The translations under genes were made by a program, and so were the position numbers. Below the pieces are notes generated by a model. That model was not told the DNA's origin. It ran no database searches and was given only the letters and a program-made list of their open reading frames with translations. From Patescibacteria group bacterium (lineage in GTDB: Bacteria; Patescibacteriota; Minisyncoccia; Phycocordibacterales; PALSA-1337), in NCBI GenBank assembly GCA_028865095.1, contig JAGWLA010000001.1:201806-236652 (forward strand): 34,847 nt of DNA, read 5' to 3'. Of this stretch, positions 28,780-34,847 are shown in pieces (position 1 is the stretch's first letter; every line of letters begins with the position of its first letter).

Positions 28780-28860
28780 TTACTGCTGAGCCGGAGCTTG
28801 CTGTTCGGCCGGCTTATCAGCCGGAGCCGGGTTCGGAGTGTTGTTCGGTTCCATATGCAT
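28780..28860 (-). CDS. Candidate 24-26 residue Pro/Ala/Gln-rich peptide
   Basis: A short minus-strand frame from ATG 28860 (or 28854) to TAA 28782-28780: MEPNNTPNPAPADKP then AEQQAPAQQ. It fills the gap between the sigma factor and the divergent XRE gene and is directly followed by a hairpin. A TATTGT box lies 17 bases before ATG 28860. The composition is low-complexity, so it could be chance in GC-rich DNA. Confidence 0.35.
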   Translation of the reverse strand: MHMEPNNTPNPAPADKPAEQQAPAQQ

Positions 28861-28900
28861 GCGTTCGGTTAGGGCTGACAATACTCGACCTTGCCGCTCA

Positions 28901-28909
28901 TGGTATCAT
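28901..28909 (+). promoter_or_regulatory. Extended -10 box TGGTATCAT for the XRE regulator
   Basis: TGGTATCAT matches the window's common TGGTATAAT form and would start a transcript near 28916, a leader of about 35 bases before ATG 28951. Confidence 0.45.
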
Positions 28910-28950
28910 TATCGTAGCGAAGGCACAATGACCGACGCTTCGCCGCCGCC

Positions 28951-29148
28951 ATGGACTCTCATGTCGAAAATAAGCTGAAAGAGATACGGATGCGGGCCGG
29001 TTTGACCCAGGAAGGGCTTGCGGATGCCATCGGCGTCTCGCGCCAGACCATCATCTCCATCGAGAAAGGAAAATACGTCCCCTCCGTCGCTTTAGCATTG
29101 AAGATCGCCCGCCGTTTTAATCTAACCGTCGAAGACATATTCCGATAA
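28951..29148 (+). CDS. XRE/Cro-CI family small regulator (YozG-like)
   Basis: A 65-residue single HTH domain: NKLKEIRMRAGLTQEGLADAIG (helices 1-2), VSRQTIISIEKGKY (recognition helix) and VPSVALALKIARRFNLTVEDIF. This short type is usually encoded next to a small membrane protein, as here (29163). It should bind DNA as a dimer. Candidate targets are the two perfect palindromes 400 bp downstream, before dipZ. Confidence 0.9.
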   Translation: MDSHVENKLKEIRMRAGLTQEGLADAIGVSRQTIISIEKGKYVPSVALALKIARRFNLTVEDIFR

Positions 29149-29162
29149 CCAGGCTATATACA

Positions 29163-29528
29163 ATGAACATGAAGCCATCGATCTCAGAGATAGCCATCGC
29201 CCTCGTGCTCATCGCCCTCGCGGCGCTCCTCGTCGACCCGTATTGGATGCCCATGGGCATGCTGTACACGCTGCTCGTCTGTTTCGCGCTCGTCTTCGGC
29301 GGGTTCGCGGCGTTCATATGGCGCGAGCGCGGCGGGGACGAGCGCGACGCCCTCATCCGCTATGTGGCCGCCCGGTCGGCGTATCTCTCGAGCGTGCTCA
29401 TCATGGCTGTCGGCATCATATCCCAAACGGCCGCCCATCATACCGTGGATCGGTGGCTCATGGCCTCGTTCATCGTGGCCATCTTGGCCAAAGCAGTCGG
29501 GTATGCCTACGGGTCTTCGAGGTATTGA
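29163..29528 (+). CDS. Four-helix membrane protein paired with the XRE regulator (DUF2178-like)
   Basis: A 121-residue protein with four helices in two pairs and a cytoplasmic loop RERGGDERDALIRYVAARSAY, the feature shared by DUF2178-type proteins that accompany short XRE regulators. It may sequester or signal to the regulator; the function is unproven. ATG 29169 (MKPSIS) may be the true start: TATATA at 29155-29160 lies eight bases before it, against two for ATG 29163. Spacing from the regulator stop is 14-20 bases. Confidence 0.75.
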   Translation: MNMKPSISEIAIALVLIALAALLVDPYWMPMGMLYTLLVCFALVFGGFAAFIWRERGGDERDALIRYVAARSAYLSSVLIMAVGIISQTAAHHTVDRWLMASFIVAILAKAVGYAYGSSRY

Positions 29529-29538
29529 GCCGCCCGCG

Positions 29539-29571
29539 CATGCATATATGCATGTAAAGTATACTTTACAT
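29539..29571. promoter_or_regulatory. Two abutting perfect palindromes (likely operators)
   Basis: CATGCATATATGCATG (29539-29554, 16 bp) and ATGTAAAGTATACTTTACAT (29552-29571, 20 bp) are both perfect and share three bases. The second covers the -35 element of the dipZ promoter. They lie between the XRE/membrane pair and dipZ. Confidence 0.75.
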
Positions 29572-29593
29572 ACCAAAGAAGGCTCTATACAAT
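29565..29593 (+). promoter_or_regulatory. dipZ promoter: TTTACA, 17 bp, TACAAT; leaderless
   Basis: TTTACA at 29565-29570, a 17-bp spacer, and TACAAT at 29588-29593, then six bases to ATG 29600. It is one of the few leaderless promoters here with a good -35. Confidence 0.75.
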
Positions 29594-29599
29594 AGCCGC

Positions 29600-31435
29600 A
29601 TGGTCATATTCATCGTCTCATTCATCGCCGGCATCTTGACGGTCCTCGCGCCGTGCGTATTGCCGCTTCTCCCGGTGACTCTCGGCGGGGCCATGGCGGA
29701 AGCGGGGAACAGGAAGCGGCCGATAGTCATCATCGGGTCGCTCGCCGCATCGGTGCTCGTCTTCACCCTCCTTCTGAAAGGGTCGACGGCCTTGATCGGC
29801 GCGTCGCCCACGTTCTGGGCATATATATCGGCGGCTATCCTGACGGGATTCGGCTTGACCCTGCTCTTTCCAGTGACATGGGCGAAGATAGTCCTCGCTC
29901 TGCCCGGCCATACTGCGCCCGATTCCTGGATGGCGAAAGGCTATCAGAACCGCTCTTCGTGGTGGGGCGACGTCCTCGTCGGGGCGGCGCTCGGCCCCGT
30001 CTTCACGACCTGCTCGCCGACCTTTTTCGTCATCGTGGCCACGGTGCTGCCGCAATCCTTCGGAGCGGGCATAGCCGACCTCGTCGCCTATGTCGTCGGC
30101 CTGTCCCTGTCGCTGCTGCTCGTCGCATATGTCGGCCAACGGCTGGTGAGGCATCTTGGCTGGGCCATCGACCCTGCCGGCTGGTTCCGGAAAGCCCTCG
30201 GCCTCCTCTTCATCGTCGTGGCTGTCGCCATCGTCACCGGCTGGGACAAGAAGGCCGAGGCCGGCATCCTCGACAGCGGCTTCTTCGACGTCACCGCCCT
30301 CGAGCAGTCCATCCACATGAGCTTGCAGGGGCCGAGCGCGCTGCCGTCGGCTCCCGGATCGTCGTGCGCTCCGGGCCAGCTCTGCGCGATCCCTTCGCCG
30401 GGAGGCTCTCCCCGGCCGGCGCTCTCGGCTTCGAGCTCGTCGTTGCTCCCGCCCCCGCCTCCGGAGCGCGACGAAGGCCGCTACGTGGAGATCAAGGACC
30501 CGGCCGGCTTCGTGAACACGCCCGGCGGGGCGCCCCTCTCCATCGGGCAATTCGTCGGCAAGAAGGTCGTCCTCGTCGATTTCATCGACTATTCATGCAT
30601 CAATTGCGAGCGCACCTTCCCGTATCTGGAGAGCTGGTGGAAGAGATACGGTGATCAAGGTCTCGAAGTCATCGCCATCCATACGCCGGAATTCGCTTTC
30701 GAGAAGGACATCGCCAACGTCCGGGCGGCCGCCGAGCGCTTCGGCCTGACTTTCCCGATCGTCCTCGACAACGGCTATGCCACCTGGAACGCATACGGCA
30801 ACGAATACTGGCCGCATAAATACCTGATCGACATACATGGGAACGTCGTCTATGACAAGATCGGGGAAGGGGGAGACTCGCTGGTCGAGTCGGAGATAGT
30901 CAAGCTGCTGGACGACCGCATGGCATACCTTGGGCAAAAGGGCTCCGTCTCCGCCGGCACCTCGACGATGCCCGACTATTCCATCCAAGCCGAGAGCCCG
31001 GAGACGTATCTCGGCGCGGCCCGCAACGGATATTTCGGGAACGGGGCGCCTTACACGGTTGGCGATGCGACGTATGCCGTGCCGCCGTCTCTGGCGCCGA
31101 ACCAGTTCTATCTCGGGGGAGCGTGGCATATCGGCCAGGAATACGCGCAGGCTGCGGCCGCTTCGTCGTCGCTGTCGTACGTGTTCGCCGCTTCCAAAGC
31201 CTATGTCATCCTGACGACCGCCGACGGCAAGCCGGCGGACGCCGCGGTGCTCATCGACGGAAAGCCGATCGCTCCCGATCAAGCCGGCGCGGACGATTCG
31301 GGCGGCGTCATCCATATAGGTGCGCCGCGCCTCTATGGGATCTTCTCGAGCCCGAGCGGCGCCGCCGAGCGGCACCGGGTCGACATCATCTTCGCGCAGC
31401 CGGGCGTTCGGGCCTATACGTTCACATTCGGATAG
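29600..31435 (+). CDS. dipZ: DipZ: CcdA/DsbD membrane domain, thioredoxin-like domain and C-terminal beta domain
   Basis: A 611-residue fusion. Residues 1-215 form a six-helix CcdA domain with its cysteines in APCVLPLLP (Cys18) and TTCSPTFF (Cys138). A Ser/Pro linker follows to about residue 290. The TlpA/redoxin-like domain has active site CINC (Cys333, Cys336) and cis-Pro motif YWPHKYLID. The C-terminal 140 residues are a galactose-binding-like beta domain, as in Mycobacterium DipZ. It moves electrons from cytoplasmic thioredoxin across the membrane to outside disulfides. Next to msrA and msrB it points to thiol and methionine repair. The palindromes over its promoter suggest tight control. 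Confidence 0.9.
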   Translation: MVIFIVSFIAGILTVLAPCVLPLLPVTLGGAMAEAGNRKRPIVIIGSLAASVLVFTLLLKGSTALIGASPTFWAYISAAILTGFGLTLLFPVTWAKIVLALPGHTAPDSWMAKGYQNRSSWWGDVLVGAALGPVFTTCSPTFFVIVATVLPQSFGAGIADLVAYVVGLSLSLLLVAYVGQRLVRHLGWAIDPAGWFRKALGLLFIVVAVAIVTGWDKKAEAGILDSGFFDVTALEQSIHMSLQGPSALPSAPGSSCAPGQLCAIPSPGGSPRPALSASSSSLLPPPPPERDEGRYVEIKDPAGFVNTPGGAPLSIGQFVGKKVVLVDFIDYSCINCERTFPYLESWWKRYGDQGLEVIAIHTPEFAFEKDIANVRAAAERFGLTFPIVLDNGYATWNAYGNEYWPHKYLIDIHGNVVYDKIGEGGDSLVESEIVKLLDDRMAYLGQKGSVSAGTSTMPDYSIQAESPETYLGAARNGYFGNGAPYTVGDATYAVPPSLAPNQFYLGGAWHIGQEYAQAAAASSSLSYVFAASKAYVILTTADGKPADAAVLIDGKPIAPDQAGADDSGGVIHIGAPRLYGIFSSPSGAAERHRVDIIFAQPGVRAYTFTFG

Positions 31436-31455
31436 GCTTTATAGGATAAATGATA

Positions 31456-31461
31456 TATAAT
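31456..31461 (+). promoter_or_regulatory. -10 box TATAAT for the small basic ORF
   Basis: TATAAT (in TATATAAT) ends nine bases before ATG 31471. No other gene start within range uses it, so it supports the 35-residue ORF and the msr genes behind it. Confidence 0.6.
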
Positions 31462-31470
31462 GCATCCACT

Positions 31471-31578
31471 ATGGCGAAAAGAGCATCATCCCAGAAGCAC
31501 GGCTCGCGGTCCCGCAAGACCGCCAAGCGCCGCGCTGCTTACCGGGCCCGCAAGCACGGTACGAAGGCCCACAAGTAG
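31471..31578 (+). CDS. 35-residue very basic protein, unrecognised
   Basis: From ATG 31471 to TAG 31576-31578. It starts MAKRASSQKHGSRSRKTAKR and ends with RARKHGTKAHK: 7 Lys, 7 Arg and 3 His in 35 residues, and no acidic residue. It looks like a ribosome- or nucleic-acid-binding mini-protein of the size and character of ribosomal proteins THX or bS22, but I do not recognise it as either. It has its own TATAAT box. msrA follows within 40 bases, across a strong hairpin. Confidence 0.65.
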   Translation: MAKRASSQKHGSRSRKTAKRRAAYRARKHGTKAHK

Positions 31579-31619
31579 CATGCCTTCCGCCGCCGGACCC
31601 CTGCGCGGCGAAGGCATGC
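31578..31619 (+). promoter_or_regulatory. Strong hairpin covering the msrA start codon
   Basis: Arms 31578-31587 and 31610-31619 pair perfectly (10 bp), extended by GCCGC with GCGGC across one bulged C. Both possible msrA ATGs (31580 and 31616) lie in the paired GCATGC ends. There is no T-run, so it is not a typical terminator. Confidence 0.6.
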
Positions 31620-32146
31620 TCGAGACGGCCGTCTTCGGAGGCGGCTGTTTCTGGTGCACGGAAGCGATATTCAAGCGCCTGAAGGGCGTGAAGTCGGTCG
31701 TGCCCGGATATACCGGCGGCGCGACGTCCGACCCTGACTACGAAAAAGTGGCGGGAGGGGCGACGGGGCATGCGGAATCCATCAAGATAGAGTTCGACCC
31801 GTCCCTCATCACGTATGACGACTTGCTCGCGGTCTTCTTCAACACCCACGATCCCACGACCCTCAATAGGCAAGGGTCCGACGTCGGCACGCAGTACCGC
31901 TCGGCAGTCTTCTATGCTGATGACGAGCAGCGCACCAAGGCCGAGGCGCTCATACGGGAGCTGAACGGCGCGCACGCCTATGACAAGCCGGTCGTGACCG
32001 ATATCGTCCCGCTCGGCCCGTTCTACGAGGCGGAGAGCTATCATCGGGACTATTACGACAGTCATGCCGATCAGCCTTACTGCCAGATCGTCATCGCCCC
32101 GAAGCTCGAGAAGCTCCAGAAAAGGTTCGCCGGATTGCTCGCTTAG
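31616..32146 (+). CDS. msrA: Peptide-methionine (S)-S-oxide reductase MsrA
   Basis: A 176-residue MsrA. The catalytic motif GGGCFWCTE (Cys11 from ATG 31616) follows a short N-terminus. GYTGGATSDPDYEKVAGGATGHAE and NTHDPTTLNRQGSDVGTQYRS are also diagnostic. No signal peptide, so cytoplasmic. It repairs the S epimer of methionine sulfoxide using thioredoxin. ATG 31616 gives the usual MsrA N-terminus; ATG 31580 would add 12 residues. It probably shares a transcript with the basic ORF before it and msrB after it (30-base gap). Confidence 0.95.
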   Translation: MLETAVFGGGCFWCTEAIFKRLKGVKSVVPGYTGGATSDPDYEKVAGGATGHAESIKIEFDPSLITYDDLLAVFFNTHDPTTLNRQGSDVGTQYRSAVFYADDEQRTKAEALIRELNGAHAYDKPVVTDIVPLGPFYEAESYHRDYYDSHADQPYCQIVIAPKLEKLQKRFAGLLA

Positions 32147-32176
32147 CATCGTCCGCATAACATATCTTCCATCGCC

Positions 32177-32617
32177 ATGAATGAAGAAGACATCAAGAAG
32201 AAGCTGACGCCCGAAGAATACGAGGTCCTGCGCAGAAAGGGGACCGAGGCCCCGTTCAGCGGGAGCTATCTGAACGAGCGCCGGCCCGGCACGTATCTGT
32301 GCAAGGCCTGCGGCAGCCCGCTGTTCCCGTCCACGGCCAAGCTCGACTCGAGCGCCGGCCCTGCCGGCCTCGCGGGATGGCCGTCGTTCGACCAAGCGCT
32401 GCCGGGCGCCGTGCGCCTCCAGCCGGACGACAGCCACGGCATGCGCCGCACCGAAGTCGTCTGCGCCCGCTGCGGCTCGCACCTCGGGCATCTCTTCGAC
32501 GACGAGCATGCTTCCACCGGCAAGCATTTCTGCCTGAATTCGGTCTGCCTCGACCTCGCCCCCGAAGGGCGGCCTGAAGGGCCTGAAGGAGCGGGCGCCG
32601 CCGAAGCTACGGATTGA
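32177..32617 (+). CDS. msrB: Peptide-methionine (R)-S-oxide reductase MsrB
   Basis: A 146-residue MsrB: KLTPEEYEVLRRKGTEAPFSG, two zinc CxxC pairs (CKAC and CARC), GWPSFDQAL, RRTEVVCARCGSHLGHLFDDE, and the catalytic Cys in KHFCLNSVCLDL. It reduces the R epimer of methionine sulfoxide. The C-terminal tail (GRPEGPEGAGAAEATD) is extra. It is 30 bases after msrA, clearly the same unit. Its 3' end overlaps the convergent aspS end by 11 bases. No Shine-Dalgarno is obvious. Confidence 0.95.
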   Translation: MNEEDIKKKLTPEEYEVLRRKGTEAPFSGSYLNERRPGTYLCKACGSPLFPSTAKLDSSAGPAGLAGWPSFDQALPGAVRLQPDDSHGMRRTEVVCARCGSHLGHLFDDEHASTGKHFCLNSVCLDLAPEGRPEGPEGAGAAEATD

Positions 32618-33896
32618 GCCGCTTCACGTCGCGGGGCACGTACGTCGCTTCCCGCACGTTCGGGAGATCGAGGATCTTCATGACGAGCCGGCCGGGGCCG
32701 ATGCCCGCTCCGCCGTGGGGAGGGCAGCCGTAGCGGAAGAAATTCAAGTAATCCTTCAGCTGTCCGAGGTCCATGCCTTTCTCTTTCGCCTGCCTCTCCA
32801 AGACGTCCACGCGATGCTCGCGCTGGGCCATGGTGGTCACCTCGATGCCTCGATAGAGCAGGTCGGCGCGCCTCGAGCGGTCGCTGCCCTCATCGAGCCG
32901 CATATGGTAGAAGGCGCTCTTGGACGTGTGATATTCGGAGATGAAGACGAAGTCGTGGCCGTGCTTCTCCTTGACGTAGTCGCATATGGCGCGCTCCTCT
33001 TCCGGCGACAAGTCATGCTCTTCCGCCGAAGGGACGCCCCGCTCCTTCAGGATCCTCTTGGCTTCGACGATGGGGATGCGCGGGAAAGGCCGGGCGGGGA
33101 CGTCGATGGCCACGTCGGGGAACGCCTTCTTGACCTGCTCGAAGCCGGCGACGATCATCTCTTCCTCGGCGTCCATGACGTCGGACAGCGATTCGATGTA
33201 CGAGATCTCGAAGTCCCATCCGGTGAACTCCGTCAAGTGGCGCGTCGTGAACGATTCCTCAGCCCGGAATACGGGGCCGACCATGAAGACTCTCTCAAAG
33301 CCGCTGGCCATAGCCATCTGCTTATAGAATTGAGGCGATTGGGCCAGGTATGCCTTGCGGTCGAAGTACTTCACCTCGAAGACTTCCGCGCCGGTCTCCG
33401 ATGCGGTGGACATGAAGGACGGGGAATAGAGCTGGATATAGCCGTTGGCGTCCCAATAGCGCCGGAAGCCTTTCTCCAGCTCGGTCCACACCCTGAATAT
33501 CTTTGCTTTCTCGGGTTTCCGGAGGTCGATCCACCGATAATCGAAGCGGATCGGGGCCTCGGTCTCTTCTCCGGTCTTTATGACCACGGGTATGGGCAAT
33601 TCGGGAGCGGCTGCCGACAGCGCTTCGAGGGAGACGATCTGTATCTCCGCGCCGCCGGGAGCGTTCTTCTCGGCTTTGGCGTGTCCCGTCACTTTGACCA
33701 CCGACTCCAAGGAAAGGCTCTTGAGCGCCTCGGACGCGGGCGAATCCTTGAGGATCACCACTTGGGCGATGCCCGTGGAGTCTCGCACGTTCATGAACGA
33801 CACTTTGCTCTGTATGCGCAGGGCATGGACGAACCCCTCTATCTCGACTTCCTGGCCTGCCATAGCCGGCAGGTCTTTTATGTATGTTCTTTTCAT
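32607..33896 (-). CDS. aspS: Aspartyl-tRNA synthetase, archaeal/eukaryal-type (possibly non-discriminating)
   Basis: A 429-residue class II synthetase. N-terminal OB anticodon domain (VEIEGFVHALRIQSKVSFMNVRD, residues 15-100), then a catalytic core with the RFDYRWIDLR flexible loop, motif 2 GPVFRAEESFTTRHLTEFTGWDFE, and motif 3 GIGPGRLVMKILDLPNVREATYVPRD. The length and lack of the GAD insertion make it the archaeal/eukaryal AspS type, not the usual ~590-residue bacterial enzyme. Enzymes of this type often also charge tRNA-Asn. Motif 3 has GIGPGR where GLGLER is usual. A TATGAT box lies 24 bases upstream, so a short leader is expected. Confidence 0.93.
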   Translation of the reverse strand: MKRTYIKDLPAMAGQEVEIEGFVHALRIQSKVSFMNVRDSTGIAQVVILKDSPASEALKSLSLESVVKVTGHAKAEKNAPGGAEIQIVSLEALSAAAPELPIPVVIKTGEETEAPIRFDYRWIDLRKPEKAKIFRVWTELEKGFRRYWDANGYIQLYSPSFMSTASETGAEVFEVKYFDRKAYLAQSPQFYKQMAMASGFERVFMVGPVFRAEESFTTRHLTEFTGWDFEISYIESLSDVMDAEEEMIVAGFEQVKKAFPDVAIDVPARPFPRIPIVEAKRILKERGVPSAEEHDLSPEEERAICDYVKEKHGHDFVFISEYHTSKSAFYHMRLDEGSDRSRRADLLYRGIEVTTMAQREHRVDVLERQAKEKGMDLGQLKDYLNFFRYGCPPHGGAGIGPGRLVMKILDLPNVREATYVPRDVKRLNP

Positions 33897-33960
33897 ATAT
33901 TCGCTCGGAGAAACGTAAGGGAATCATAGCTCATGGGGGCGTGATTGACAATGTCGGCGG

Positions 33961-33969
33961 TGATATACT
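33961..33969 (+). promoter_or_regulatory. -10 box TGATATACT, leaderless start at 33976
   Basis: TATACT (33964-33969) with an extended TG is followed by exactly six bases and ATG 33976. Confidence 0.65.
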
Positions 33970-33975
33970 GTCCCC

Positions 33976-34470
33976 ATGAAAGTCGCGCTCCAACTCGTCG
34001 CCCTGGCGCTCATCGCGGTGTTCGCCGTATTCGTGCTCGGCCTCGCGAAGTCGGCATCGCCCCGCCCGCTTCCCCCGAGCCCGGCGGCGCCGGCCGCCGC
34101 CACCGGCACGGCGGCCTTCGAGCCTGCGACCTCCACGCCCCCGGCGGCCGTCTCTGCTCCTCGCCCCGGGGATAAGGTCTCATCGCCCCTCTCGTTCTCC
34201 GGGGAAGCGCCCGGCTCATGGTATTTCGAGGCGGTCTTTCCGGTGACGGTCGTCGATTGGGACGGCAGGATCATCGGGGAAGGCCAGGCTCATGCCCAGA
34301 GCGATTGGATAGCCACGGGCACGGTGCCGTTCTCGGGAACAGCCGACTTCACAGTCCCTGCAGATACGGGCCCGCAGAGCGCGCGCGGCGCGGTCATATT
34401 CAAGAACGATAATCCGTCCGGCGACCCGTCGCGCGACGCATCCGTCGAGATCCCCGTCACGTTCCGGTGA
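33976..34470 (+). CDS. Membrane-anchored Gmad2 (Ig-like) domain protein
   Basis: A 164-residue protein: an N-terminal helix (LQLVALALIAVFAVFVLGLA, residues 5-24), an Ala/Pro/Thr linker to about residue 60, and a Gmad2-type domain with PRPGDKVSSPLSFSGEAPGS, WYFEAVFPVTVVDWDGRIIG, FSGTADF and the final VEIPVTFR. The Gmad2 fold was first described in spore germination proteins and is common in envelope proteins of many bacteria; its ligand is unknown. It lies outside the membrane and is divergent from aspS. Confidence 0.85.
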   Translation: MKVALQLVALALIAVFAVFVLGLAKSASPRPLPPSPAAPAAATGTAAFEPATSTPPAAVSAPRPGDKVSSPLSFSGEAPGSWYFEAVFPVTVVDWDGRIIGEGQAHAQSDWIATGTVPFSGTADFTVPADTGPQSARGAVIFKNDNPSGDPSRDASVEIPVTFR

Positions 34471-34537
34471 CGCACCGTTTCCGGCCTGCCGGCGTATAGT
34501 ACGCATAAGCCGGCTCGACGGCATTATCAATCAACCA

Positions 34538-34552
34538 ATGAAAACCATATGA
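34538..34552 (+). other. Four-codon mini-ORF overlapping the SHOCT gene start
   Basis: ATG AAA ACC ATA TGA (34538-34552) ends in ATGA shared with ATG 34549. TATCAA at 34525-34530 lies seven bases before its ATG, the leaderless distance. It could be the real translation start that feeds the next gene by coupling. Confidence 0.3.
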
Positions 34553-34800
34553 TGTACGGCTATTACGGCGATTATTATGGCGGCTTCTGGCCGTTCCATG
34601 TGATCGGCTCGCTGTTCGGCGTCCTCATCCTGGTCTTCTTCATCGTCCTGCTCGTCAAGCTCATCCGCGGAGCGAGGAAAGGCCGCTGGTGCGGCCCGTG
34701 GGCGGGCAGCAGCGCCGAAGACCTCTTGAAGGAGCGCTTCGTCAAGGGAGAGATATCCAAGGAAGAGTACGAGGAGAAGCTGAAGGTCATCCGCGCCTGA
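34549..34800 (+). CDS. SHOCT-domain membrane protein
   Basis: An 83-residue protein: a Tyr/Gly/Asp-rich start (MMYGYYGDYYGGF), a membrane helix (VIGSLFGVLILVFFIVLLVKLI), a basic segment, and a C-terminal SHOCT domain (LLKERFVKGEISKEEYEEKLKVI). SHOCT is a short oligomerisation-type helix pair found at the ends of many bacterial membrane proteins. Function unknown. The last 47 bases of the window after its stop show nothing I can name. Confidence 0.85.
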   Translation: MMYGYYGDYYGGFWPFHVIGSLFGVLILVFFIVLLVKLIRGARKGRWCGPWAGSSAEDLLKERFVKGEISKEEYEEKLKVIRA

Positions 34801-34847
34801 CGCGCCTTCGGCCGTCGCGCGCCCGATGGAAGCCGCCGCGAGCCCTC

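Noticed and set aside
31460-31615. MsrA start at 31460
   Set aside because: The extra 52 residues have no family match, the frame conflicts with the basic ORF at 31471, and normal MsrA N-termini begin a few residues before GGGCFWC.
34538-34552. Calling the MKTI frame a gene
   Set aside because: Four codons cannot be supported as a protein; kept only as a possible regulatory feature.

Overview
The window reads as a compact, GC-rich bacterial chromosome segment, most likely from a Candidate Phyla Radiation (Patescibacteria, Parcubacteria-like) organism. This is an inference. It rests on many small membrane proteins, a short archaeal-type aspartyl-tRNA synthetase, a Gmad2-domain protein, a secreted cysteine-repeat protein, a purH reduced to its IMP-cyclohydrolase half, and very tight packing with ATGA overlaps and overlapping convergent stops. 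TGA is used as a stop, so the genetic code looks standard. I see no rRNA, tRNA, CRISPR array, prophage or transposase.

Layout. 0-5 kb: a degenerate M23-like protein; an operon of a half-size MFS protein, a lycopene-cyclase-fold membrane protein and a small membrane protein; an isochorismatase-like hydrolase; a second half-size and one full-size MFS protein; a DoxX-like protein. 5-10 kb: a nested-hairpin element, a DUF3298-like protein divergent from a P3A H+-ATPase, an ArsR regulator, thioredoxin and a VanY-type carboxypeptidase. 10-16 kb: an FAD-linked oxidase, a two-domain DoxX-like protein with a second nested-hairpin element over its N-terminus, a DrrA-like ABC ATPase, a VOC protein, and an unrecognised gene of lower GC. 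16-22 kb: an isoprenylcysteine-methyltransferase-like protein, half PurH, a conserved uncharacterised protein, an ABC-2 permease, a secreted cysteine-repeat protein with its anchored partner, a DoxX protein and two Nudix hydrolases. 22-29 kb: an SDR, then a minus-strand cluster of ECF sigma factor, small membrane protein, TM protein, HlyD adaptor, ABC ATPase and FtsX-type permease (MacAB-like). 29-35 kb: an XRE regulator with its membrane partner, DipZ, a 35-residue basic protein, msrA, msrB, aspS, a Gmad2 protein and a SHOCT protein.

How the genes work together. Three themes stand out. The first is redox and envelope repair (thioredoxin, DipZ, MsrA, MsrB, several DoxX-type proteins, the FAD oxidase). 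The second is envelope transport (MFS, MacAB-like and DrrAB-like exporters, proton ATPase). The third is surface or cell-wall proteins (VanY, cysteine-repeat, Gmad2, DUF3298, M23-like).

The strongest pattern is regulatory. About twenty genes have a TATAAT-like box, often TGGTATAAT, ending only 5-9 bases before the start codon, most often exactly 6. This predicts leaderless mRNAs as the default for first genes of transcription units, and it lets several start codons be corrected. Divergent gene pairs even share or abut their -10 boxes. Other unexplained structures are two 125-135 bp elements built from an outer stem enclosing two TGCN-loop hairpins, two abutting perfect palindromes over the dipZ promoter, and a short Lys/Arg-rich gene ahead of msrA.
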